Positions 1-12,813 are shown, numbered from the stretch's first letter. The stretch: 64,000 nt of DNA from Buxus sempervirens (GCA_947561395.2 OX387183.1:28508853-28572852); one strand, 5' to 3'. Numbers and translations: made by a program. The notes: a model not told the origin generated them from the letters alone.

Positions 1-445
1 CATCGCTCCCCAGTACTAGAGGTATCTTTGATTTTTTTTATCACCGTTAATGTTTTGATCGAAGCTATTCTATCTCGAGTAGTTGATCAGATTACGAATC
101 ACTAGCGAAGACCCGTGTGTGGTGTTTATCAAATCCACATCATTTCTATTCATGTGAAAATTACCGATGATCTGAAATTTTGATGAAAGATGGCATGTTC
201 TCATGTGGAATTGTAAATTAAAAATTATAAGGATTGGATAGGTATTGAGTTATAATAGCGCTTCAACGTGTTAATGATCATCCTTGTAAAATAGAGAATT
301 TAAAATGTATATTACTAAGAGGCTGTTTAGTAATTATTTTTGTGTTTTTCACAGTTGAGAAACCCGTTTGGTAACAATTAAGTCAAAAATAAATTAAAAG
401 TTTGAAAATCTATAAAAATGCATTTGTTAAGACCTGTTTTTGGAG
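1..445. other. AT-rich intergenic DNA, no gene seen
   Basis: There is no convincing reading frame. Around 320-420 there are phrases typical of MITE ends (GGCTGTTTAGTAATTATTT, then CCGTTTGGTAAC). No matching opposite end was found, so no element is called. Confidence 0.5.
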
Positions 446-450
446 CCCCT

Positions 451-3173
451 TGTCAGCACCTCATTTTTGCACCCCAAAAAATGAAAGAATAAAACCCTAA
501 TTGAAAAAGTCAAACCTAAAAGGGTCAAAAAGTTGACTTTTTGATCGGGTGCAAATTGACCACCAAACTTCATACCATTGGAAAGAGGACTTCGATACAA
601 TTCTAACGCAACTGAGTTTGCTCAAATCGGAGTCCGGATAAAGAAGTTATGAGTTGGTCAAATCTGGAAATAGCATAAATCGGCTTTCTACAAAGCTCCG
701 AATTAGCTATTCAATTTTATACCAGCAGAAAGAGCATCTCGACACGATCCCGACGCAACTGAGTTTGCTGGAATCGGAGTCCCGGATAAGGATATATGAG
801 CAAAACTGGCTCTGGGACGCGACTTTGCACTTCTGCTAAAAAATCCGAATTTGCTGCCATACTCTAGCTCAATTGATAGGGAATCTCGCACTGATTCCAA
901 CGCCATTAAGTTTGTTAAAATCGGATATTAGATGAGCAAGTTACGAGCAGTCAAAGTTTGGGTAAAAACTGCACACATGGCAAGAATTGAGGAAAGGACA
1001 AAAAATAAAAATTCTAACAATAAAATAATATTATATCTTAAAAATCTATTAGTTAAATTAAAAAAATAAAAATAAATAAATAAAAGAAAATTGAAGACAC
1101 ATGTGTGTCTAAACAAAAAAAAATCAAAGAATAAAATAATAGTAAAAACATTAAAATCAAGTAATTAAAATTAAAAAAATAAATAAATAAATAAATAAAT
1201 AAGGGGAAGGTGGCACGCATTCTCCCATATGGAGAATGCGTTGAAATAAATTGGTTAAAAAGCAACCCACATGCCCCCAATATATTATTTGGTAACAAGT
1301 GAAAAACTCAAATTAAAATTAAGATTTAGTCACTTTTTTTTACTATAAATAAGGGGTTCCCCTTCCCCCAATGAGAAAGGAGGATTCTCTCCCACTCCTC
1401 CATTTCCTTCTCATCCTAGTTGCCCCTTTTGCCCCTTTGCTACCAGAAGCTTCCCATACCACTCCCTGCTAAACCCAAGCCCCATTCAATACCCAAACTG
1501 CCCTCCTGACTCTCATCTTCTTCCCTTTTCCTGTTCTCACCCACAAGGAGACCAAAGGAGGTTATCCCTTGAACCAAAGGAGGCACTGTGCTGCTGTCAA
1601 CATCCACTTGAGGGTTCTCACTCATCCAAATAGCAAAGTAAGTATAAGGTGAGAATACTTGTCACTTTCTTTTCAATATATATCAAGATCAAACTCTTTT
1701 GAGCTATATTTCTTTTTCTTTCTTTTGGGCTTATTATTATTCATTATGGGCTTCTAACCACTTTGTCTTCTCCTTTCCCTTTGCCTGCTACGAGAATTTC
1801 CTCATGGTAAGGGGAGACTCTACACAAAGATAGGGAGGAGTGCCTTATTTATAAGATAAATAGAAAGTAAAGAGTTGGTCACTTATGTAAATATTTTTGC
1901 TCTACTTTGTTGCTTTCATCAGGAGGGCTTGTCCTCCTTTGAAATCCGTCTGTATCCCTAATTTCTCCCCCTCTTTCCCTTCACTTATGATGTGTGATTG
2001 ATCATATCTTGCATGCTTGCTTATTTCTTAAGTTTTTAACTTATTTCAATGATGTTTGCTTATTTCTTAAGTCGTATTCGTGAATATAAAGTAAGCACTA
2101 TATATGCACACAAACATCACTCTAAAAGCATCATTAAGACTCATCTGGTTTGTTAAATCATTCTTATTCTATTATTTTCAGATGCATCTGTAAATATCAC
2201 TCTTCATAACATGTCTTCATCTCTTATTTGTGCATACAGTCACTCTAGCATGAGTGACCAACCCTTTTAAAGCTTCTTTACTTTCGTTTGCCTTACATCA
2301 TCATCCATGCATATGATATTTGTTATTGATATGTGCTCCATATGATAGCTTGAATGTTACTTGAATGAGTATGAATATGAATGATCAAATGAAGAATGAT
2401 CAAGGCCTCTCAGGCCAATTTTTTTTTGAAAATTTAAGCCATTGTGGGTTTGTTTAGAGGCCCGAAAGTGTTTGCATAGCATCAAGGAAGAAGAAGGAAC
2501 CGAGCCCCTATAAACTTTGGCATCTTTAAGCTTTGCGGGTCGAACTGCATACACAAAGTGGTTCGGGCCTAACCACACTGTGTGCGGACAGGCACGGACC
2601 GCACTGTATCTGCGGACATGGCATGACTGCATCGCATCTGCGATCGAACCCAGAGACTCCCAAACCCGTTTTCCCTGGACCCGGGTCCATTTGGTTCAAC
2701 CCGATCTCAATAAAATCGAACCATTTGGGGCTTTTGGGCCAACCCAAGCCCACTTTAAGACTTGGGCCTGCTTCGGCCCAATAAGGCACCGCGGGCCTTC
2801 CAACAGGGCCCACATCCGACCCATTTCACTAAGAGGCTAAAAAGATAAAATCAATTAAAATAAAGGGGACCTACACCTTTGGTGATCCCCACCAGACCCA
2901 ATAAAAGTACATGCTGGCATAGGAAACTGGGTGAGTAGACTAAGTTGACTTGAACCAGGGAGACCCGAGGGACCCATCAGACCGACGAGGCGGATCGGGG
3001 TGTTTTCAGACTTCCCCGAACCGTAACCGAGAACTTAACCAGAATCTCTAAAAAGCCGCAGACTATCCCAATAAACCTGTATAGGCACCCAGGTGTCTGC
3101 CTGCACCTCGTCAGGCAGTGGCGACTCCGATACCTTTCCATTTTAGTGCGGCGCCTTGAGGGACGTGTGCACA
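451..3173 (-). mobile_element. Solo LTR, Ty3/Gypsy-type (Tat/Ogre-like by inference)
   Basis: The segment begins TGTCAGCACC and ends GTGTGCACA, so it has TG...CA ends. It is flanked by an exact 5-bp duplication CCCCT (446-450 and 3174-3178). This marks a complete solo LTR of 2723 bp. Orientation is minus: a TATA box reads on the minus strand near 1340-1352, and the start and end match the plus-strand LTRs at 8709 and 28579 (shared phrase near the start: GGAGTCGCCACTGCCTG; shared end: GAGGTGCT.ACA). No gag or pol is present. A solo LTR cannot be dated by LTR-LTR comparison. The family name is inference; the LTR boundaries and duplication are seen directly. Confidence 0.88.
1340..1352 (-). promoter_or_regulatory. 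TATA box of the minus-strand LTR
   Basis: The minus strand reads TTATTTATAGTA. It lies in the same relative place as the TATA boxes of the related LTRs at 8709 and 28579. About 110 bp downstream on the minus strand is a short hairpin (arms CGCATTCTCC/GGAGAATGCG, 1208-1233). Confidence 0.55.
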
Positions 3174-3178
3174 CCCCT

Positions 3179-3639
3179 AATACAAAATCATCCTAAAATA
3201 AGCCCACGACTAAAAACACAACATCAGAGAAAAAAAAGGTTTAGACCAAGAGACAGAGCTCTTCGCTTGAACTTCACTGCTCATTACTCGTCTTTTCCCA
3301 GTTTTTCTGATCTTTGTCCAATGACGAACACTCTGCCAAATAACATCGGTGGCTTGGTGCCTTGCAATAGGTTATCATGATCAAGGTTCGTTGTACCAAT
3401 TTCGGTGTCATTTCATTGAAGGGTGTTGCATGTCGTTTTGTCTGTAGGCTACTCATTCTCTTAGATTTATATGGTGTTGCATCAAAAAATTCCTAAAATT
3501 CAATAAATTATAAAAACATGTAAAAATATAAATAAAATTAAAATAATAATATCAAATTAGTAATAATGATGAATTGTTATTTACAATAGTAAGAGATAAT
3601 ATATATATAACCTATACTAATTTATGAAGTAGTGACAAA
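3179..3639. other. Intergenic DNA, no gene seen
   Basis: This is the target-site flank of the solo LTR. A short frame opens at 3319 but has no recognisable similarity. From about 3480 the sequence becomes AT-rich and non-coding. Confidence 0.5.
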
Positions 3640-4860
3640 ATTTTAAAATAATTTAGATTTAGTCATTAATTCTGGGTAATTGAGAAATAGTAATAGTTTC
3701 TACAAATAATTAAGAACAAGTGTCATTTTACTTTTCTTAAAAAGCTTATTCTATAAATGCCCTTATCATACTTGCAAACCTTTTTTTAAACCAATCAAAT
3801 AATAAAAGGTTTAGAAATCTTTTGAAGATATTTTTGAAAGGAAATTTTTATGAACACTAAAATAGCACACAATGTTAATTATTCTAAAAAAGTATGACGT
3901 TTCTCTATACAAAAAACTTGAATGACTGAACAAACCTCATTTAATGCCACCAATTTGTTTGACATTTTATCTTTTAACGCAGTTGTTTGTGGGATGAAAT
4001 TGTCTACCATAGTGGTCCTGCGGCAGACCCTGCAGCATCCCTGGGATGCTGCCATGTGTAACATCCCATGGATGTTGCAAAACTCGCATTTAAAGATGTG
4101 AAATGTCAGTTGACGTGACATTTCACATTTTTTAATGTGAAAAATGTAGAATTTGTGGGATGCTACACGTGGTAGCATCCCACGATGCTGTAGGGTTTGA
4201 TCACTGTGGCAGACGATTTCAATACGTTGTTTGTATTCCTTTATCTTTTAATGCAGCTGAAGAATACATATATTAATAAATAAATTATTTACCCTTTGGT
4301 TATCATTAAATTATGATTCTTATGTTTTGTTATAGTTGAAACTTAATCCTCTATTTTCATGTGCAGGACACCCGTAGTCTATAACCTATATAAAAAAAGG
4401 CCTTGCGATCTACTTAACATGCTTGCTTGACAATAATTTTTTAAAATATTTTAGATTCAATTGCTAATTCTAGGTAATTGAGAAATAGTGATAGTTTCTA
4501 AAAATAATTAAGAACAAGTGTCATGTCACTTTTATAAAAATGCTTATTTCATAAATGCCCTTATCATTCTTGCACAACTTTTTTTAAACAAATAAAATAA
4601 TAAAAGGTTTAGAAATCTTTTGAAGGTATTTTTGAAAGGAAATTTTGTATGAACAATAAAAACTTGGATGACTAAACAAACCTCATTTAATGCCACCACT
4701 TTGTTTGACTTTTGATCTTTAACACAGTTGTTTATATTCCTTTGTCTTTTAATGCAGCTGAAGAATATAATTTAATAAATAAATTATTATCCTTCAGTTA
4801 TCATTAAATTATGATTCTTATGTTTTGTTACAACAGAAACTTAATCCTTTATTTTCAAAA
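3640..4860. repeat. Tandem duplication of an AT-rich block
   Basis: The block 3640-4370 is repeated at about 4430-4860. Both copies contain the run from TTTAGAT...AATTGAGAAATAGT through AATGCAGCTGAAGAATA to TTATGATTCTTATGTTTTGTTA. Copy 1 is longer because it holds the MITE at 3991-4225; copy 2 keeps the empty site (CAGTTGTTTATATTCC near 4725). No coding content is recognised. Confidence 0.8.
3991..4225. mobile_element. MULE-type MITE with 9-bp site duplication
   Basis: This is a 235-bp insert flanked by the exact 9-bp repeat GTTGTTTGT (3982-3990 and 4226-4234). The terminal inverted repeats are imperfect, about 27 bp: GGGATGAAATTGTCTACCA at the left, GTATTGAAATCGTCTGCCA read inward from the right. 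The neighbouring duplicate copy lacks the insert, which confirms insertion. The interior has strong palindromes, for example GCAGCATCC/GGGATGCTGC near 4030-4052. It has no coding capacity. A 9-bp duplication is the hallmark of Mutator-like elements. Confidence 0.85.
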
Positions 4861-5715
4861 CTAACCGTTTTCACGTTTTGTGTACATCTTGGTTTTTCTA
4901 ACAACTAACACACGTGCTCTGCACATGCAAATGAGAGAATATGCTAAAAACTTATTCTTTGAAAGCTTGGAAGACAAGGACGTTACACACATACAACCTT
5001 CACCACACTTGTAGAACGCCTTTTCAATACCGAAGACCTCAGTCTTGGAGTACAAACATGGATTACATCCACATCAATCACCGCATGAACAATGCATGTG
5101 TTGCATCTCAGACCCTCTTACACTGGAAATCTCGCTTGAAGTGTACTTGTTAAGCGGAGTTATTCAATACAAAGTATCACTTAAAATCTGTCCCCCTTCA
5201 ATATTATATGGTAGAAATAGTGAATAAAAGGGGGCAAATATGGTATATAAAGAAAAAAAACCTATTATGCCATATATAACAAAAGTATTAGTATTAACTT
5301 ATCGTTAAAAATAACATGATTGAATGTGAATTATTTTTAAAAAGTTTCATTCAAACAATGTATATGGAAACTGAAAATTACATGGAGCAGTATAAAACAA
5401 AAATATGACTAAATCTGAATTATGTTTGAAAAGTATAATTTAAAATCAATTTTCCTGACTAAATTTGAAATATTTTCAAAAGTTTACGAACAAAGCGTCA
5501 TGTCGATCCCCACTTTTATATGTTAAAAAGTATAATTCAAAATCAATTTCCTTGACTAAATTTGAAATATTTTTAAAAGTTTACGCCGTATACAACAAAA
5601 AAATTGACTATGTTCCACCCACATGACTGAATATTAATTATTTTGAGATCTTGTAAATAATTAAGAATAAATGACTAAATCTTAATTATTTACAAAGAAA
5701 GCATCATGTCGATCC
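4861..5715. repeat. AT-rich intergenic DNA with short direct repeats
   Basis: A phrase of about 60 bp (AAAAGTATAATT.AAAATCAA ... TTTGAAATATTTT.AAAAGTTTACG) occurs at about 5429-5490 and again at 5524-5585. A second phrase (GTCATGTCGATCC) occurs at about 5496 and 5704. These look like eroded tandem duplications. No gene is seen. Confidence 0.55.
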
Positions 5716-5719
5716 GTGT

Positions 5720-6136
5720 TTTTATATAGGACTTGGATCATCTAATGTCGAGCTCGGAAGGCACCTCAACTTGCAACCACTCATGCAATGCCACCTCAGC
5801 TTATTCGTACTATCACCGCCATGTCATGACGAAAAGCAGAAACGAAACGGTGTTAAAGGAAATTAATGTTATGTGTTTCTTGAAAAAGGAAATTATTTTT
5901 TTATTATGGTACGATGGTCAAAGGCTGCACCTCGACTGTCGCACCCACATACTGGTTTGATGTGCTCCTCTGTCCTTCCTTTGCAGAACCTCTTCTCTTC
6001 CAATGCCCATCATCCTCCCCTCTTCCTCCTCTCTTTCTCTCTCTATAACCACGGCTTGGATTTGGGTGTCACAGGAGACATTCGTGGCCAATGTTGGAGA
6101 ATGTTAAGTAGGATGTAAGGCCGCCCCTCCTTCCCC

Positions 6137-6204
<68 letters not shown>

Positions 6205-6356
6205 TAACATAGGCAAGATGTTTTCTTCTTCCATTTCCACTTGTGGAACTCTGGCTATTGTAAAGAGGTTTCGTTTCATGGATTTCATCTCACTGTATAT
6301 GTTTTGTTGCAGATAGAGAAGGCAAATCTAAAGCAGCCGAAGGTTTTTAATCTATC
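5720..6356 (+). repeat. Inverted duplication, arm 1 (left part)
   Basis: This stretch matches the reverse complement of about 33760-34385 along its whole length. It starts at ACTTGGATC and runs through the CT/GA microsatellite to GCAGATAGAGAAGGCAAATCT. The match resumes at 13097-13170, after the LTR insertion. The arms differ by scattered substitutions and microsatellite length, so the duplication is not very recent. A minus-strand frame here has its counterpart in the other arm (shared peptide FTIARV.QVEMEEENILPM), but it runs into a GA-encoded Arg-Glu run and has no known family. Confidence 0.8.
6139..6201. repeat. (CT)n microsatellite
   Basis: A 63-bp uninterrupted CT run. The counterpart in the other duplication arm is the GA run at 33916-33956. 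Confidence 0.95.
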
Positions 6357-6654
6357 TGTAAGACCCGGAATTTTGAGAAATTGTAATTAAGATTAAATAT
6401 ATGAAATAAGAAAAATTAGAGAAATAAAAATTCAATTAAACCCACTGTATTAAATTAAATAAGAACAATGCAATTAGACCCATGGTTTAACTTTCTTGTT
6501 TAATTAGTTTATTAGGTTGGTTCAGTTTAATTGAACCGGTTCAATGGTTCAATGGATCAGTGGTTCAATGTTTAAACCAATAGAAAAACAAAACAAAACA
6601 AAAGCAAATTACGTTTTTTTCATTTGGGGGTTATGTGCTTGGGTCGTTAGGGTT

Positions 6655-6990
6655 AGAAGGAACGAAAAAAAAAAAAAAAAAAAAAGAGGAAGGGAAATCG
6701 CAGAGAAGGGGAAATCGTGGAGGAAGAAGGAAGGAGGGAGAAGAGAAAAGAGAAGAAGAAGAGGAGGAAAAAGGGGGGGTCGTTCTTGAGGGTTTGCTGC
6801 AGAAGAAAGAAGAAGAGGAAAGAAGAAGAAGAAAGGAGAAGAAAAAGAAGAGAGAAGAAGAAAAAGGAAGAAGAGAAGAAAGGGAAGAAAACGTTCATCG
6901 AGGGTTAGTAAAACAAGGGGAAAAACGCAAAGAAGGGGAGAAGAAGAAGAGGAAAAGAAGAAGAAAGAAAGAAGAGGAAGAGGGTTGGGC
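6655..6990 (+). repeat. Long purine (GAA/GGA) tract in the LTR
   Basis: Almost every base is A or G for about 330 bp. It lies just upstream of the donor-like site at 7019. The related LTR on the minus strand has its equivalent at 24070-24345. Frames on both strands through it are compositional artefacts (Lys/Glu/Arg or Leu/Phe/Ser runs). Confidence 0.85.
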
Positions 6991-9727
6991 GTTTGGAGTG
7001 TGGATTTCTCGATCGCAGGTAAGTAGCAGTTTTCTGTTCGATTAATTACCGTTTGATTTGATTGTTTCCAGTTTGTAAGAAACATCCAAAACCAAAAGGG
7101 CCGTGCATCTGTTTTCTATTCTTCTTTCTGAAATTTCTGATGAGGTTAGGTTTATGGCTTGGTATGTTCTTAGGATGCATGTGTTAACTAGAGCATGAGC
7201 AATCAGTGGGGTATTTTTCTGTTAAGAATTTGTGAGGGATAAGGATTGATGTAACTACTTAAACCAGTTAAGTTGATGAATATTGAAACCATGTGATGCT
7301 TATTTTAGATTTCGATTTGGCATGAGGAAATACTGATTAGGTTCTAATTTGGGTTTTGTTAGAAACATTTGATTCAGGTTCTGCTTTGGGTTTTGTTAGA
7401 GAAATCTGATTTCTGTTTGCTATTTTGACACCGAAGGTAAATCTGGCAGTAACTCCAAAGTAACACCACCAACAGATTTTGCTTGAGAAATCAGTAGCTT
7501 AAATTGTCGATTTAGGTTCTAATTTTGATTTGCCACGAGAGTTGTAAATTAGGTTCGGATGGTACTTTAGGTTCAGATTTTAATTTCAGATTGTGGTTTT
7601 TATTGTTGGAAATATTTAGATGTTCCATAAGTCAAGAATAGTCTTATTATTATTATTTGAGATTTAGGGTGATTAAAGTATGGTTAAGAATGGTTAAGAA
7701 ATCTTATCTTGGTGCTCATGTGCTGCTGTAAGAAGGTATTATTGTGGTTATCTAAATCAGAAAAATTCAGCTATGCCAAGGTTATACAATTTGGCATTTT
7801 ATAGAAGTTATATAATGATTTGGGTGTTGGAAGGTTTGATATGTGTTTGGAAATGGTGATCCTAAGTCCGATCTTTAGGAAAGTGGTGGGGAATGACAAG
7901 TTTAATAATAACCTATGTTACTAAAATGTCAGTTTTGGGTTGAAATAGATGGACATATGTTGGAGGTACTAGGTAGTAATTATGGTGTTTTTGGTCTGCA
8001 CCCAAAATTTCTACAAAAGTGAATTTTTGAAGTTATCAAATAATAGATTTAGGTAAGATGGTCTCTATGACAATTGTAGGGTGTTGAGTTTAGATTCTTT
8101 TAAAAATATCTTGCTAATATAAGATTACTGTTAGGTCCTTCCAAATATATTTTCTTTGTGCACTTTTCTACACAGATTTTCTAAAAAGTCTACTTGGTTT
8201 GGACATATTTTTCTAACCAAAGTTATTTTTCAAAATCTGCTATTAGGTGATGTAAATTGATGCATTAGGAAGCTAATCAACTATAATTCAGAGGATTTAG
8301 TTTAGAATTGAGTTAGTTTCGGGATATGAATTAGTACTAGTGCATATATGGCAGATTTGCAAAAATTGGAGTCTAAATACCATTTGGAGTCTAAACCCCA
8401 TAAAAATATCCAAAAAGGAAGTTTCATATCGTTAGAGGTTACCTTACATCATTTTAGCAACATCTATGTTATTACTATAGGTAAGGATTCATGAGGTCAA
8501 TTTAGATATATTCCAAGAACGTACTTTCCTTTCCATGGTAGAATTTGGTAAAGCTTTTGTGTAGAAGTTATGCAAGCTTTTAGATCTCAAATGCTTTCTA
8601 ATATTTCAGATTTGAACTCCTAGAAATGATGGAATTATTTGGTTTGGGTTAGTAAGGAAATTTAATGATTAAGTTATTATGCTTGGAAACATTGGAAGGA
8701 TATCATGGTGTGCGCGCGTGGGAAACGCGGCACGGGATAAATCGGAGTCGCCACCGCCTGATGGGGTGCAGGCGGACACCTGGGTGCCTAATCTTGTCTA
8801 TTAAGGCTCTTTGGGTCTGCGGCTTGAGATTCTAAGGTTGGTTCTCGGTTGTGGGCTGGGGAAGTCCATAGACACCCCAATCCACCCCGTCAGATGACGG
8901 GTCCCGTGGGTTTCCTACTTTGAGTCAGCTCTCTTACTTTGGTTCTCACCCGATTCCTAATCCCGCATGCATTTTTGTTAGGTCTTGGTGGGACCACCTG
9001 AGTGGTGTGGGTCCCTTTGGTTGATTTTATCTTTTTTAATCTTAAGTGATCTGGGTCTATTTGGGGTGGGCCCCGTTGGAAGGCCCACGGTGTCCTTGTT
9101 GGGCCTAGGCAAGCCCATGTACCCTTGGTGGGCCTCAGTCTATCCCTAAGAGGCCCTGTGGGCTTGGGAGAATAAATTGATTTTTATTAAGGCTTCAAGT
9201 TGAGAACTTAAGTGGCTTTCATACAAGTGGTGGGCCCACATGGTGGCCAAGTGATTTTATATCATCTTATTTTAGTTTGCCAAAGTGGGCTGGTCATTGG
9301 GCTTGAGGCCCATGATCCAGGCTTTGGGCTTTGAAAGCCCAGTTCCTTGGAAATTAGGGCTTTGCACCCTAACTCGGTCCGGTTGGCAGGCTTTGGCGGG
9401 CCCGACAGGCCCTAGCCCATGGTCTCGGCCAAACCACACAGTTTATGCATTCATTTCACACATCATGGTTCGGGCGGGCCACATTCGGTTTGGCTCATCC
9501 GACTAGTTTGGGTCATTTTGCTTAATCTTGCTTAAGTTGCATGCATCGGGGTTTATTGGGCTTGGTGGGCCCCGTTGGAAGGCCCACTAGTGTGCCAAGC
9601 TGGACCGGTTGGTCCAAGTCCCATCTTGGGTTTCCGGGTGGCCCGGAAACCCTGTTGGTTCAAAGGTTTTGAAGCAAATCATCACAGAATTCGACAATGG
9701 ATCAAAATATACAAAAAACATGCTTCT

Positions 9728-9880
9728 GTGTGTATCCGGCAACTCAGGCCGGATACACAAGATCCACAGGCGATCCGGCCAGAATGGCCGGATACACTGG
9801 ACCTGTGGGTTATCCGGCCTTGGTGGCCGGATATGCTAAGGCCTCAGGTGATCCGGCCTGAGTTGCCGGATCACCCTGAA
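9728..9880. repeat. CCGGAT palindrome block, upstream of the TATA box
   Basis: Repeated imperfect hairpins built on TATCCGGC...GCCGGATA. At least four copies are spaced 30-45 bp apart. The same motif recurs after the TATA box at 10918-11165. Confidence 0.8.
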
Positions 9881-10898
9881 ATTGGCCTTTTTGGGTTTTG
9901 GCCTTTCGGGATTGATCCCAGGGGCTCCCAGGATGGTTTTGGAGGTCTCGTGGGCCCCTGTGAGGGCCCACGTTGGTTCAGACTTGGGAGAAGCCACACT
10001 TGGCTTCTCCTTTTGGTTTTTTTTGGCAATGAAAAGGGAGTATACAGCCATGGGGAAGGGGTTCATGCTTGTGGGGGGTGAGGGATCATGCGAAAATCTT
10101 GATGATCATCTAGCCAAAGAAACACAGCCATGGTTACCTAGCATGTTATCATCCAAAAGAAAATTATATGCATGTTTAGACAATAGGAAACAACATGTTG
10201 GGTTTAGGGGATCATGGAGCATGCAAAGGCCTCAACCACATCAATGAGGTATTTAATCGAGCCACGCCTCAAGCAAATAAGAACTTAAAGAAAGGAGAGA
10301 GGAGGGGGCTTATCATGGGGTACAGAAGATTAAGAGGAGGGAACAAACTCCCTGTCAAAACAAGCCTAGAGCCAAGTCTAAACCAGCAACCACAACACAC
10401 TAGAAAGTGTGTGAAACCAGACTTCCATGCTTCTTAAAATGATCCTACGTGGGTTTTCATCCAGGGATGGCTTTGTGCCATGAAAAAATAAGCAAACATA
10501 TGCACGAAAATTGCATGGGAAGGGATTTAGAATAACAATGAAGGGCCATGCCCCTCAACATACTTAGAAATGCCTCATTCTCATATATGTAAATCAAAAC
10601 TTCATAAGAAACAATACCTGGGGGTTCTTGGACCCTGGAGCAAGGTGGAGTTGTCCTCTTGAGGTAGTACAACAGCTGGAGGTCCTCCTCCTTGAGCACA
10701 GCAGCTTCCTCAGTCCTTGTCTCAGTGAGAATGGAGAGGAAGAAGAGAGGAGAGGGTAGGTGAGCCTTGGAGTAAGGCTTGGATGGCTTAGGGGAGCCAA
10801 GGGTGGCCAAAAGGAAGGGTTTCGGAGCAGGGGGTCTGAGGGAGGAGGGGTGGAAAACAGAAGAAATGAATCCAACCCCGGAAATCAGGCTGCTGGTT

Positions 10899-10908
10899 TG
10901 CTTTTATA
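10899..10908 (+). promoter_or_regulatory. TATA box of the 8709 LTR
   Basis: GCTTTTATAGAA, followed within 20 bp by the CCGGAT hairpin block. The position corresponds to TATTTATAG in the 28579 LTR. Confidence 0.5.
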
Positions 10909-10917
10909 GAAAACTTA

Positions 10918-11165
10918 ATGTATCCGGCAACTCAGGCCGGATACACTAAGCCTTCCCCTTATCCGGCCTTGAAGGCCGGATACACTAGCTCTTCTTTGTA
11001 TTCGGCAACTCAGGCCGGATACATGAATAATCATTTCGAATTTCAATGCCGCCGCGAATTTGTCGGCCAAGTGGCGTGAAAATCGCGCGAATATCTTTAT
11101 GTATCTGGCCTTCATGTCCGGATATGAAGTATAGACAGTGTATCCGGCCTTGAAGGCCGGATAAA
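10918..11165. repeat. CCGGAT hairpin array just after the TATA box
   Basis: Four hairpin-forming copies of TATCCGGC(N)GCCGGATA at about 10921, 10960, 11000 and 11140, plus an eroded copy at 11100. They would lie at the start of the LTR transcript. Confidence 0.75.
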
Positions 11166-12765
11166 AGTTGGAAAATTACAAAAATGCCCTCGACTTGACC
11201 GATTCGACCGATTTGACACTTTTGGATATCTACGGATTGCCCCGTACGAATTTTGGTTTAGTCCCTGAGATATTTGATGATTTTTGGATATTTAAGATTT
11301 AGTCCCCAAGATATTTTGCTGCGTTGGCTGCCACGTGTGCAGCTTCTGCGCCACGTGTGCAGTTTCCGGCTTTGCTGCTCGGGAACTTTGATTGCTCATA
11401 TCTCACTCATCTGAACTCCGATTTGAGCCAACTCAATTGCGTTGAACTCGTATCGGAGCCCCCTATTTAATGACATGGGGCTAAGCACCTGGCACGGATT
11501 CCGAGGAAAAGTCAACTTTTGGCCTTTCCTTAAGTTTGACTGCCCTTAGAACCTTCATCTGGACTCCGATTCCTGCAAACCCGGTTGCACTGGAACCGTG
11601 TCGATATTCTCTATCCAATGGCATAGATCAAGATATTTGGCACGGAATTCGAGGAAAGTCCGCTCTCAGCTTTCCCTCAAGTTTGACTGCCCTTAGATCC
11701 TTTATCCGGACTCCGATTCTTGCAAACCCAGTTGCGCTGGAACCGTGTCGAGATTCTCTATCCATTGAGATAAAGCAAGATGGCCAAATTCTATCTGATT
11801 AAAAGGTCAACTCTCCACCCCTCAGGGTTTGACCTTTTAGCCGGGTTCTGCATTTCTGGCTTTTTGGGAGCGCAAAAATGAGGTGCTTACACATGGTTTG
11901 GACTTGGTTGATAAAAGTAAACGTGTTTAGCCAAGGTGGCTTTGGTAACGAATGTGATGGCAGATGGATTCTTATAGGTTGGTTAGTAAAGGATGTGAAT
12001 GGTTATTACGATTTTATATGAGTCTAGACCTCATAGAGTTGGTCGTGGATCCATAGTCCGTCTAGATTGTGTGTTAGTGATGGCTTGTCGAGTTAACACC
12101 CAGGGCCACATGCGCTACCACCGTGTGGGATTAGTGAGGCTCTCTTGTGGGATAGAGGGCTGCGGCAACCCATCCGCCGTGTGGGATTGGCGGGGTCTTT
12201 GTATGTGTGAGTATGCGTGTGTGCGTGTGTGGGTTGTTTCTTGCCAGCCCATGCGTGGGTACTCCACTCCGGGTGAGGACCCTGATCAGGCTCGAACCAT
12301 GAGTCGTGAAGTGGCAAACCGGCTAAGGGTGGTTGTCTCGATTTATAGAATCACTAATCCATGAGTTTTGTACCTACCCTTTATGCTGACATTGTAGTTT
12401 GGTTTACTCTGATTTTATCTGCTCATTACTAGTATTGTGTAAATGATAATGAACTGCTTCTTTGCATGATTTGGATAGAGATTTATCGTATGATATGTTA
12501 GCATGTTATTTCATTAGCTTAAAGTTGCATAAACAGTTTTATATCATGCATGTGCTACTTACTGGGACATTAGTCTCACGCGTGTTTTGGATTTATCAGT
12601 TTTGTTTTAGATTCTGCTGGTGAGCCGTATACCGAGGCAGAGTATTAGGGGGATCTGGAGTAGGCCGAAGGATCACTATTCCAGCTAGAGATAGAGAAGG
12701 CAAATATCTTCTTTGGATAGTTGTAAAATTTGTTTTGGATGTTGTACATCGTATATGTTGTAACA

Positions 12766-12797
<32 letters not shown>

Positions 12798-12813
12798 TGT
12801 GTGTGTGTGTGTG
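12766..12813. repeat. (GA)n-(GT)n microsatellite
   Basis: A GA run with one interruption passes into a GT run. It lies near the 3' end of the 6357 LTR. Confidence 0.9.

Larger units (their letters stand above)
8709..11891 (+). mobile_element. Solo LTR nested in the 6357 LTR, Ty3/Gypsy-type (Tat/Ogre-like by inference)
   Basis: It begins TGTGCGCGCG and ends GTGCTTACA, with the exact 5-bp duplication CATGG at 8704-8708 and 11892-11896. Length 3183 bp. It shares the start module (GGAGTCGCCACCGCCTG ... GTGCAGGCGGACACC) and the end with the LTRs at 451 and 28579. A TATA box lies at 10899-10908. Blocks of CCGGAT palindromes lie at 9728-9880 and 10918-11165, and a repeated module of about 65 bp lies at 11385-11775. 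It is younger than its host LTR because it sits inside it. Open frames inside are not coding. Confidence 0.9.

Noticed and set aside
6043-6288. Gene with an Arg-Glu repeat (also at 33829-34164)
   Set aside because: The frame is carried by the GA microsatellite. The two arms differ after it, and no domain or splice context supports a gene.
6609-7085. Long minus-strand reading frame of 158 codons (Leu/Phe/Ser-rich) and plus-strand Lys/Glu frames
   Set aside because: They are products of the purine tract in the LTR. The sister LTR has a different frame pattern and there is no domain.
9575-10247. Frames of 121-168 codons in the 8709 LTR
   Set aside because: They lie within a solo LTR and cross the CCGGAT palindrome block. 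The composition is that of GC-rich LTR sequence, and the other LTRs do not keep the frame.
10918-11165. Regularly spaced palindromic repeats resembling a CRISPR array
   Set aside because: This is a plant nuclear LTR. Spacers are short, unequal and related to each other, and the same hairpins occur upstream of the TATA box.
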